Of a DNA stretch of 8,147 nt, positions 1 to 7,529 are shown piece after piece. The stretch is taken from the NCBI GenBank assembly GCA_036735565.1, contig DAINOC010000089.1:1-8147 (forward strand). Reading direction: 5' to 3'. A model generated the notes under the pieces. The model saw only the letters and a program-made list of their open reading frames with translations. It was not told the DNA's origin and searched no databases. Made by a program: the position numbers and the translations under genes. Source of the DNA: Coraliomargarita_B sp036735565 (lineage in GTDB: Bacteria; Verrucomicrobiota; Verrucomicrobiia; Opitutales; Coraliomargaritaceae). Position 1 is the first letter of the stretch, and the number at the start of each line of letters is the position of its first letter.

Positions 1-1
1 C

Positions 2-3000
2 CACGATCAAGGTCGCGGTGGCCGAAGTCACAGTGCTGCCGCTCGTCACCTCACAGGTGTAATCGCCCGCATCGCTGCCCTGAGCCGCTTCAATGTAGTA
101 GACGGAGCGCGTCGCCCCCGGGATCTCGTCATCGCCTTTTTTCCATTGATAGGTCGGGGCTGGAAAAGCCTCCGCCACAACGGAAAGGTAAACAGGGGCA
201 TTCGCCTCCACGTCCCAGGATTGTGGCTGAGCGACGATCAAAGGTGACTGCGTCGGCGGATCCAAAGGTTCACCCACCCGGAAATCATCGATCGCCATAT
301 CACTGGACCAAAAGGAGCTGGTAATGCCGCGGAAGCGCACCTTAAAGTCTGCCGTCGTGAAGTTGGAGACGTCGAATAGAGCCCGGGTCCAGGGATCGTC
401 ATCTGCAGACTGTTGAGAACCGACCAGAGGCGGCAAAACATCCATGTGCCAGCTGCCGCCGGAAAACACATCCACACGCAACTCTCCCATATTAGAGCCA
501 TACATATGATAGTAAAACTCGACGGTGGCCTCGGCAATACCCGAAAGATCAATCGTGGGACTGGTGAGGTCGGCTTGCTCGCTGGTATGGCCAGAGGCTT
601 CCCGGTAGAGATAGATGCCATTGTTCGTGCCAAGCGTGTGGTCGGCGGCCGGACCCGTGCCCGAACTGGGAGTACCGCCGCTATCGGCCGTCCATACGCC
701 GGGAGCCGTCGCCTCGTTGGTCCAGCCATTTGCCAGGCCGGTGCCCAGGGGGAAACTTTCAAAATCCTCGCTGCCTAAAACATGACCGATCATGCTCATT
801 TCAAGAACTTCAATCGTGGCCACCCCCTCTACCGCATCAATCAAGAGGCTTTCCAAATCGGCGATAACAAAGTTCAGGGCTTCCGCATCCTCGGGCAGCG
901 CATCCTTCATCGCGGAGACGGTAAGCGTGACACTTGCCTGACCGGCCGGAATCGTTACGCGCCCCCTGCCCTGCGCCGCATCAAAGGTATCGAAGCCGGC
1001 GATCGCCACATCACTATCGAGGCCAATCAAGTCGACCGAGCCCGAGACCGAAAAGTCGATCCACTCGGAAGCGAGGGTGCTCCCGCCCCGCGTAAAGGTC
1101 ACGGTCGCAACCCGGCCTTCACGCTCGACGATTTCGTTGACATCGCTAACCACCACGACCGTTTCGGTGAAGTTCAAAAACACCGACCCTGTGCTCTGAA
1201 GGCCATTCGCATCCTCCACGGTGTATTGGATTTCGACCTGGCTTGGCTCGTTCAAGCCTGGGGTATAAACGAGGTAGCCGGTGTTTTGCTGCGTATTGAG
1301 ACCGCTTCGCGTGATCTCTGCGGTCTCCAAAGCGACCGTTCCATTGCCCGCGACCACACTGGCACCCACCAAGCGGAAGGCGGCGTCCACCGACGCTACC
1401 GTCCCGCCATCAAAATTGAGCGCTTCGACATCACCCGCCCAGAGTCGCCCGGCCCCCTCGTCGTTGAGCAAAGGGTTGAGGCGGATCGGACCTGAGAAGT
1501 CAGTCTTGATCACATCGTCCGTCAAACTGATCGCCGGATTTTGACTGGGGTTCCCGCTGCTACCGCCGACCGTCACCACCACATCGGCCGAGTGCAACCA
1601 GCCCAGGCCGCCATTCCCCACATCTCCGCTCAAGGTGTAGCTGAACCAGACATTGCCCGTGAACCCCGGGGCCGGGGTGAACATGATCTCATTGCCAAGC
1701 ATCGTCGCGGTGCCCGCAGCTTTTGGGAAGACTTGCCCGACCTCGACCAGACGGAGAGCGTTCATCTGCCCGAAAAGAGGAGTGGCCTGTAAATCGTTTG
1801 CCAGCGGGTTGAAGCTCACCGGCGTATCCGCCGCGGTGGATACCCCATCGTCGACGCCGAAGGGCATCTCGACGGGGTTGCGCAGTTCTGCTGGACCAAA
1901 GACAAAGCTTCGGGTGGGACTTGACATGTAGTTGTAGATGTCGGTGGCCGCCGTGTATCCGCCACCATTCGTGCTATTCTCAGTAAAAAAATCCTCCCTC
2001 GGACTCGATCTCGATACCGACGGATTCATGGCCCCGCCGCGGGTGTGACTGGCGCCGACGTTGTGCCCCAACTCGTGGACGATCACACCCCAGGTCCATT
2101 CCCGCTCGTTGACCGAGACGCCAGAACTCGAACTACCATAGGAATCCAGCCAGGCCCAGCCGACCGTGCCGCCGGAAACGCCATCAACATTCGTCCAGGC
2201 CATGACGTGACCCCATTCATAGCTGGCCTGTGGCCGATGCGCCGCCGCCCAATCGCGGACAAAATTCATTTGTTGCGTGGCATTCTGAGTCGCAATGTCA
2301 ACCGACTCGACATCCGCTGCCGACGAATCGCTCGGAATCAAAATCAGCTCCTGTAAACGGAAGCGCAATCCCAGTTGACGCTCGTAGACATCGGCTAAGG
2401 TCGCCGCATAGGTAAAATAACTGGCGGCCCGACTGCTCAAATTACTGAAAGTGCCCGTCTGGGACTTACTGGACACCATCAGCACGTTAATGTCTTTAAG
2501 CGAGGCGTCATACGCGGCACCAAGCCGAAAATAGGGGTGATCCGCCAGCGCCCCTTCGATCGCAGGCAATGCATCCTCTTCGGCCGCGACGGAAATCACA
2601 ACCGGCTCGTCCGCAGGCCGAGCCCCATCGTCAACGATCGCCGTCCCGGCGATCTCCCCGTCCGATACGCACTCCCACTGCCCCCAGCTCGAATCACCCT
2701 CCCGGCTTAACAAGGTGCGGGCAGTGAGATCCCCATCCGCATTTGCCTCGATCAGGAAATCACCGGCATCGTTGGCATAGGTCATCGACAAGGTGTCATT
2801 GACCACCGCAAGTTTCGCCTGCCCGGCCAGCTGCCCGTCTTTGAGGCGTTGGTGCCCCTCATAGACACGATAGACCGAGGGAAAAACGGTATCCGGCCCC
2901 GCTGAAATTGTGAAACTCTCTGCCGTGACCTGCTTCGGTCGAAAGAAGTAGTCCCGTGACACCCCGCCGACCTCGACCCGCACCGGATGGCCCGCCTCAA

Positions 3001-3241
3001 TCCCCGCGATGAGCCGGGCCATCTCCAGACTGAAGCGTGCCTCCGGAGAGTCCACCTCTGCCACCCGTTCGGGAACCGGCTCTTCACCGGACCCCCCTGG
3101 CATCAACGCCGACGCCTCCGGAACCGAGTGCGGAGTGGACCCGATCGAACCCGATTCGTCCTGATCGAACCGAACCGTGTAGATCCACAACCCGGCGGCC
3201 AGTGTGAGCAGAGCAAAATAGACAGGAATACGACGTTTCAT
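2..3241 (-). CDS. Secreted multi-domain metzincin zinc metalloprotease (reprolysin/M12B-like), C-terminus beyond window
   Basis: Probably an exported endopeptidase acting outside the cell. The 1080 visible residues read without a stop from ATG at 3241 to the left edge. Residues 5-24 form a hydrophobic signal peptide or anchor (MKRRIPVYFALLTLAAG) without a lipobox. Residues about 60-245 resemble a propeptide and contain C191, the only cysteine before C1063. The catalytic domain (about 247-445) carries HELGHNVGASH: zinc ligands H389, H393 and H399, catalytic E390, and a Met-turn (YNYMSS) at M439. Then follow two cadherin-like/Big modules (about 452-560, opening with a 'DDGV...NPLANDL' pattern, and 568-690), a Calx-beta-like domain (about 695-812), a MAM-like domain (about 825-990, ending MAIDDFRV) and an Ig-like domain (about 997-1080, 'YQWKKGDDEIPGAT', 'DAGDYTCEV'). 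No Shine-Dalgarno motif is visible; the start was chosen because the signal sequence follows it directly. Protease assignment is firm; domain borders are approximate and the substrate is unknown. Confidence 0.9.
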   Translation of the reverse strand, partial: MKRRIPVYFALLTLAAGLWIYTVRFDQDESGSIGSTPHSVPEASALMPGGSGEEPVPERVAEVDSPEARFSLEMARLIAGIEAGHPVRVEVGGVSRDYFFRPKQVTAESFTISAGPDTVFPSVYRVYEGHQRLKDGQLAGQAKLAVVNDTLSMTYANDAGDFLIEANADGDLTARTLLSREGDSSWGQWECVSDGEIAGTAIVDDGARPADEPVVISVAAEEDALPAIEGALADHPYFRLGAAYDASLKDINVLMVSSKSQTGTFSNLSSRAASYFTYAATLADVYERQLGLRFRLQELILIPSDSSAADVESVDIATQNATQQMNFVRDWAAAHRPQASYEWGHVMAWTNVDGVSGGTVGWAWLDSYGSSSSGVSVNEREWTWGVIVHELGHNVGASHTRGGAMNPSVSRSSPREDFFTENSTNGGGYTAATDIYNYMSSPTRSFVFGPAELRNPVEMPFGVDDGVSTAADTPVSFNPLANDLQATPLFGQMNALRLVEVGQVFPKAAGTATMLGNEIMFTPAPGFTGNVWFSYTLSGDVGNGGLGWLHSADVVVTVGGSSGNPSQNPAISLTDDVIKTDFSGPIRLNPLLNDEGAGRLWAGDVEALNFDGGTVASVDAAFRLVGASVVAGNGTVALETAEITRSGLNTQQNTGYLVYTPGLNEPSQVEIQYTVEDANGLQSTGSVFLNFTETVVVVSDVNEIVEREGRVATVTFTRGGSTLASEWIDFSVSGSVDLIGLDSDVAIAGFDTFDAAQGRGRVTIPAGQASVTLTVSAMKDALPEDAEALNFVIADLESLLIDAVEGVATIEVLEMSMIGHVLGSEDFESFPLGTGLANGWTNEATAPGVWTADSGGTPSSGTGPAADHTLGTNNGIYLYREASGHTSEQADLTSPTIDLSGIAEATVEFYYHMYGSNMGELRVDVFSGGSWHMDVLPPLVGSQQSADDDPWTRALFDVSNFTTADFKVRFRGITSSFWSSDMAIDDFRVGEPLDPPTQSPLIVAQPQSWDVEANAPVYLSVVAEAFPAPTYQWKKGDDEIPGATRSVYYIEAAQGSDAGDYTCEVTSGSTVTSATATLIV

Positions 3242-3322
3242 GGCGAATGGGGCACGGAGGAAGACAAGCCAGTCGCACCAAACGATGGCCCCCTAAAGCA
3301 ATCGCAGGGACGCCTTCTTTTC

Positions 3323-3352
3323 AAGCTACAAAAACCAATTCACACCTGTCAA
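3323..3352 (-). promoter_or_regulatory. Candidate sigma70-type promoter of the metalloprotease gene
   Basis: On the minus strand a perfect TTGACA -35 box (3352-3347) is followed after 18 bp by TAGCTT (3328-3323), which keeps only the T, A and final T of the TATAAT consensus. The spacer is T-rich near its downstream end. Transcription would begin around 3315, giving a leader of about 75 nt before the ATG at 3241. The exact -35 box in an otherwise empty intergenic region supports the call; the weak -10 and lack of data on this organism's sigma factor limit it. Confidence 0.45.
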
Positions 3353-3356
3353 GGTG
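3343..3356. repeat. Short inverted repeat over the candidate -35 box
   Basis: CACCT (3343-3347) and AGGTG (3352-3356) are perfect reverse complements separated by 4 bp. The repeat overlaps the TTGACA box of the candidate protease promoter. Such a placement would suit an operator, but five base pairs is short enough to arise by chance. Confidence 0.25.
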
Positions 3357-3543
3357 AGCAGCAGGGCCCCCAGCGATCTCTTTTACTTCTTCTTTACAGG
3401 CCCGGAAAAACCGATCAACGACCTCGAACAGCATCCCCCAAAAAAGTTCAGTGCTCTTTCATCAGCTTGATAAAGGGTTGCTGGTCGCAGTCGGGTGTGA
3501 AGATTCGCTAGAGTTTAAGAGTGCCGTGCTGAGATCTTCCCCC

Positions 3544-6500
3544 TCACGGCTTCACCAGCCTCAGGAAAGCTCGGTCGCCATAGTCATGGATCAAACGAAG
3601 CTCGGTCCGGATCCGCCCGTTGTCCGTGAACTGCTCCAGCGAATAATGCGCTTCTGGTAGCGGATCCCAGTCCGATAAGTCGACGGAGATCCACAACTCG
3701 TAATCGACCCCGAGGGAAAAAGACTCCATCAGCTCCCAAGTAAAGACCAGCTCACCCCCGCTGTCGGGCAGTGCCTCCAGAACAAATCGATCCGAGGGGT
3801 CCGCCGGATCCGTCCCATGCAAATACATGAAGTAATAGGGCACCCCGCTCTCATGCATGACCTCGTTTGCCTCCAGCAGCCGGTCGAAGGTCGCCAACTC
3901 CCAGGCATCGTCGATGCTATTACCGTTTTCATCGAAAAATTCCGGAACCGCTGCCGTCAAGACCAGAGTGGGAACGAGGTGGCCGTTGGTATTGAATGGG
4001 GAAGCAATGGAATTGAACTCGCGGTCGAGTTGCCCTTGAAGAAGGAGAGTTATTTGGCCGTTGGTGTCGTTCCGGAGAAGCTGGCGGAAAACCTCCATGT
4101 TGGTGATTTGGATCGTTTGCAGGCCAAGCGCGTTGTTGATCGGTCCACCGGCAGGCCCGGGGAAGGTAATCACGCCCAGCTCGATGGTTGTGTAGGTGTT
4201 GGGCAGGCTGCCGCCTCCATCGGGCCGATTGGTTGCTTGAAGGTTATTGCCTCCCACCGCGGTGCCATCCGTTCCCCCGGTCCACGAGGTCTCGGTCAGG
4301 TGGGATGAAGATGCCTGTGCGCCGTCTAGAAGCGCATAGACGCGAAGGGTGTCGGCAGGTTCATTGCCGGTGACGTAAACAGCGAGAGAAACGGACTCGA
4401 TGTCATCCACATGCAAGCCGCCGAGCGTCGCCGGAGCACTCAAGGGGTAGCGGAGAAAAGAGACCCGAGCGGTTCCGGTGAAGTCATGCCGTTTGATCAG
4501 CAAGCTCTGACTGGCATCCTGCACGCCCTGCCCGGCACGAACCCATGAGCCATCCATGGCGCCCACCGTAAGGCCGGGCTGTCCTCCGGTATCAATTGCC
4601 GTGATAAAAATTTCGGCGCTTCGGGTCGATTCGTTGCCATCGGCATCGACTGCTGTTACCGAGTAATAGTAACGGGTGCCTTCGGCAATATCGGCGTCGG
4701 TAAAGCCATTGCTTCCGAGTGCGGTAATCATCGGGAAAATGGATGTGTTCGGAATGAGCGAGCGGTAGAGATTGTAGCTGACCACATCCGGCTCCGGGCT
4801 GCCCTGCCATTGTAGTTGAACCTCACCCTCACTGTAGCTTGCCGTTAAAAAATCCGGGGCCGCTGGAGCGACGTCATCGTTATCCGCAGAAACAACAGGA
4901 ACCAGTAGCCTGACCGTTTCTACCCGATCAGAAGAAGTGACCGAAAGCTCCAGCAGGTAAAAACCGGCTGTCGAAAACGTGGCCGAGGTCGTCAGTGCCG
5001 TCGCATCAGTGAACGAGACCCCGCCGGGACCTGAGATCAGCGTCCATGCCACGGCAGTGAGGTTCTCCATAAGTTGAAGATCCCGCACCTGCCCCAGCAG
5101 TGGGGCCGGGGAGACCGCAAGCACCGAATCATCGGTATCCACACTGGCGAGCACCGCCTCGCCCAGGAGGCCATCGCCATCCCAGGTCAACAGCTCACTC
5201 CAGACTCGCCCACTTGCCTGCTGGGGCAGGATGACACGCCGAACCGCAGCCGCGCCAAGCCGGTCTCTCAACTGTGCGTAATACAATGATCTGGGCTGCA
5301 CTGGAGTGTTGTGCGATTCCCAAATGCCGAAGGGGTCCGAAGCCACCCAGGCACCTTCCTGTTTTGTTCCGACGACTCCCACGGCCCAATTCATGGCTCC
5401 GGTCGGGGCATCGCAGACGATGCCTCCGGCCTCCACATTCCAAAACATGACCTGGGCGCCCGCCCATCCATGGCTGGTCCCGGAGTTGGCTCTATTCTGC
5501 ACGCGGATTTCGTTGTTGGTCTTGATGTTGTCGTAGAGCTCTCCCGTTGCGTAGCGGAAGTGCGGACCAATATCGTTCGATGCACTCGTCGCCAGGCTAT
5601 CGACAAAGACATTGGGTCCCGGCGTTAGCGAACTCGTCACGTAATCGTGCCGACCGCCGCGGGTCAGGTTACGCTGCATGAGCACATAGCTGGAATCGTC
5701 GACATGGAAGGAATACTTGCGGCTGCCGGTGGTGATCGACTTCGGGTCCAGGCAGGCCGAATCCTCCACAGTGATGAACTGGCTGAAGTCGTCGATGAGG
5801 ATCAAGCCCCTGCCGAAGTAGCGCGAGGTCACCTGCCGCATCCAACCGTCCACCACCCGCCGCATTTCCACGGCCACCCAGCCGTGTTGCTCATCGTTAT
5901 CCGCAGTGAACGTGGACTCCAAACGAATCGCCTCGATCCCGACATTTCGGATCGCGCCATTGAAGGTGGCGCGCTCGACGATGCCGCCGCCGTATTGGTC
6001 TTCGATGGCCTGCATGATGGGTGCGTCCAGGGTCAACTGATTGCCCAAGATCGCGGTGATATAACGATAATAACGGAGCTGGAATCCGGACGGCGTCCAT
6101 GCCGGATTCACATAGTCGGCATTCATCCGGATGGCGTCGATCCACTGCTGGTTGACGGTATTGGTCACCCGCACCAAATCGCCGACCGAATAGCCGGTGG
6201 CATCCGAGATATTAAGCGTTCTGGAACCCACCGGCACAAGGGTATCTGTGATATCCCGTCCACTGGAGGAAACCATACTGGGATTGGAACTGCCGTGGAA
6301 GTGGAAGAGATTGGACTGCGAGGTCGCCGTGTAGGTTATGCGCGTTCCGCCATTGGCCTGCGAACCCTCCCCCCGGATGACGATCCCGCTCGTGTTGATG
6401 TTCAGTGTGCTGGAGACATGATACTCTCCGGCTTTAAGAAGCACCGCACCGCGAAAACCATCGGGCCCGAGGGGCAATGCGGCAACCGTGTTGATGGCAC

Positions 6501-7467
6501 TCTGAATACGCGCCGTATCATCACCCTCTTGAGGCTCAAGCACCACTGCCGCCGGGACAAAAGGAATCGGCACTCCTCCTCCCGCATAGCCGACTCTGGA
6601 GTAATCGGGCACGGTGTGGACCACTAGGGTCTGATCCTGATTCGCATAAGGCGAATAAACCAGTCCATCCGGGCCATCGACGACTAGATGGTCCGGCACA
6701 AGAGGCAATGTTTCCTCAGGAAAATCAGCCGTTATGGAAAACGTATCATACTCAATCGCACGCCCATTTTTGATGCGTAGTGCCCCACCAAAAAGCGTCC
6801 CGTTCAGCTTGGATCCGGTGATATCCGTCGTGATGGATTGGGAATCGCTGCCATTCAGTCGACTGAGTGTAAACTGGAGTGCAAGCTGGGTTTCATCAGT
6901 ATACGTGCCCACCACGACGAGCCGCAAGGAATCGCCCTGCACGATCGGCCCGCCGACCCAATCGGCTGAACTCAGAATCGTGCTGTTGAGTCCGTCCCGC
7001 AGGACGATCTGAGCGGTTTGGGACACGCCCGTGGAGGTATTGGCCTTGGCGAGAACCTGAGCCGCAATGCCATTGCTGTCCGCCGTGTCGCTACCCGGCA
7101 CACCGAATAGGAGAATGCCCCAGCGGTCGTTGTTCTCATGACCGCTGCCCGCAAGATGGTTGATCCGAATTTCTGTGGAGATGGCGAAATCCGTTGCCAG
7201 CCCTCCACCCAGCCCGTCAAAAGAACGCAAAAAGGCAAAGTTCTGAAAGCCACTGCCGGAATCAACGGTCACTTCAAGGCCATCGGAAAGATCAACAAAA
7301 CTTCCGCTTCCGGTCGACGCTTCGGTGAAGGACGCGGCCGCCGGAGTGACCTTGCCCGGGTCCGTTCCAAAATCGAATTCGAGCGTCGATGCCCCCGCAA
7401 ACAGCGGGACCACCGCAAGCAAGCCCGGGATGGTCCAACGGTGCCTTTGATGACCCTGTCTGAGCAT
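3544..7467 (-). CDS. Exported right-handed beta-helix (pectate-lyase-3-like) protein with LamG-, PKD-, FnIII- and CBM96-like modules
   Basis: Complete 1307-residue protein, probably acting on or binding an extracellular polysaccharide; the reaction is not established. Residues 1-26 are a signal peptide (hydrophobic IPGLLAVVPLFAGA). Residues about 27-255 form a LamG/concanavalin-like beta-sandwich. The beta-helix (about 288-780) opens with DYSRVGYAGGGVPIP, then D316-D317 in 'EGDDTARIQSAIN' and 'GAVLLKAGEYHV', as in Pectate_lyase_3 proteins. Its core has polar clusters around R606-H607-D608, H636/R638 and H666/W668. Next come a PKD-like module (about 795-865, 'LISGPGGVSF'), an FnIII domain (about 867-957), a DNRLRE/CBM96-like domain (about 968-1172), and a C-terminal module with TSP3-like acidic loop DENGNSIDDAWE (from about 1177) ending RAFLRLVKP. 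The ATG lies 62 bp after the upstream gene's stop, so co-transcription is possible. No Shine-Dalgarno motif is seen; the start is set by the signal peptide. Pectin cleavage in particular is unsupported. Confidence 0.88.
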   Translation of the reverse strand: MLRQGHQRHRWTIPGLLAVVPLFAGASTLEFDFGTDPGKVTPAAASFTEASTGSGSFVDLSDGLEVTVDSGSGFQNFAFLRSFDGLGGGLATDFAISTEIRINHLAGSGHENNDRWGILLFGVPGSDTADSNGIAAQVLAKANTSTGVSQTAQIVLRDGLNSTILSSADWVGGPIVQGDSLRLVVVGTYTDETQLALQFTLSRLNGSDSQSITTDITGSKLNGTLFGGALRIKNGRAIEYDTFSITADFPEETLPLVPDHLVVDGPDGLVYSPYANQDQTLVVHTVPDYSRVGYAGGGVPIPFVPAAVVLEPQEGDDTARIQSAINTVAALPLGPDGFRGAVLLKAGEYHVSSTLNINTSGIVIRGEGSQANGGTRITYTATSQSNLFHFHGSSNPSMVSSSGRDITDTLVPVGSRTLNISDATGYSVGDLVRVTNTVNQQWIDAIRMNADYVNPAWTPSGFQLRYYRYITAILGNQLTLDAPIMQAIEDQYGGGIVERATFNGAIRNVGIEAIRLESTFTADNDEQHGWVAVEMRRVVDGWMRQVTSRYFGRGLILIDDFSQFITVEDSACLDPKSITTGSRKYSFHVDDSSYVLMQRNLTRGGRHDYVTSSLTPGPNVFVDSLATSASNDIGPHFRYATGELYDNIKTNNEIRVQNRANSGTSHGWAGAQVMFWNVEAGGIVCDAPTGAMNWAVGVVGTKQEGAWVASDPFGIWESHNTPVQPRSLYYAQLRDRLGAAAVRRVILPQQASGRVWSELLTWDGDGLLGEAVLASVDTDDSVLAVSPAPLLGQVRDLQLMENLTAVAWTLISGPGGVSFTDATALTTSATFSTAGFYLLELSVTSSDRVETVRLLVPVVSADNDDVAPAAPDFLTASYSEGEVQLQWQGSPEPDVVSYNLYRSLIPNTSIFPMITALGSNGFTDADIAEGTRYYYSVTAVDADGNESTRSAEIFITAIDTGGQPGLTVGAMDGSWVRAGQGVQDASQSLLIKRHDFTGTARVSFLRYPLSAPATLGGLHVDDIESVSLAVYVTGNEPADTLRVYALLDGAQASSSHLTETSWTGGTDGTAVGGNNLQATNRPDGGGSLPNTYTTIELGVITFPGPAGGPINNALGLQTIQITNMEVFRQLLRNDTNGQITLLLQGQLDREFNSIASPFNTNGHLVPTLVLTAAVPEFFDENGNSIDDAWELATFDRLLEANEVMHESGVPYYFMYLHGTDPADPSDRFVLEALPDSGGELVFTWELMESFSLGVDYELWISVDLSDWDPLPEAHYSLEQFTDNGRIRTELRLIHDYGDRAFLRLVKP

Positions 7468-7529
7468 TGAATAAAAACGGATAGGCGTTCTTGGGATAGC
7501 GAGGGGGGATTTTCGTGAAATTGCTTTCT
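7468..7529 (-). other. Short intergenic gap, no terminator or clear promoter
   Basis: These 62 bp separate two co-oriented genes for secreted proteins. On the minus strand I see a C-run and a T-run but no hairpin, no TTGACA-type box and no Shine-Dalgarno motif before the ATG at 7467. Read-through from the upstream gene is therefore plausible, though a promoter inside that gene's 3' end is not excluded. Confidence 0.5.

Larger units (their letters stand above)
3242..3543. other. Intergenic region between the beta-helix gene and the protease gene
   Basis: This 302-bp non-coding stretch separates the stop of the beta-helix protein from the start of the protease. It is richer in A/T runs than the flanking genes. 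It holds one candidate promoter for the protease, with a small inverted repeat over its -35 box. I looked for a GC-rich hairpin followed by a T-run to end the upstream gene and found none convincing. The minus-strand T-run near 3441-3446 has no GC stem before it. Short open frames crossing the region have no ribosome site or recognisable product. Confidence 0.7.

Noticed and set aside
238..762. Minus-strand frame of 174 residues within the protease gene
   Set aside because: It is an out-of-frame shadow of the MAM-like region, Pro/Arg-rich, with no domain of its own.
782..1495. Plus-strand open frame of 237 residues, with neighbouring plus-strand frames from 413 to 2415
   Set aside because: They are antisense to the Big, Calx-beta and MAM modules of the metalloprotease and have no domain signature. 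The minus-strand frame continues unbroken from 3241 to the window edge.
3385..3446. Rho-independent terminator for the beta-helix gene
   Set aside because: T-runs occur on the minus strand at about 3441-3446 and 3404-3408, but neither is directly preceded by a stable GC-rich stem. The GGGCC/GGCCC pairing would need a loop of about 30 nt.
2987..3511. Plus-strand open frame of 174 residues crossing the intergenic region
   Set aside because: It overlaps the protease N-terminus in antisense, lacks a ribosome site and has a low-complexity, Gln/Arg-rich product with no recognisable family.
5647..6627. Plus-strand open frame of 326 residues
   Set aside because: It lies wholly antisense inside the beta-helix gene, whose minus-strand protein has clear domains. 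The plus-strand product is rich in His, Arg, Gly and Ile with no recognisable motif, as expected of the complement of a GC-rich gene.
3544..7467. Pectate lyase as a specific enzyme name for the beta-helix protein
   Set aside because: Only the fold-level similarity is visible. The polar clusters differ from the classical pectate lyase calcium and arginine site, so a specific activity is not justified.
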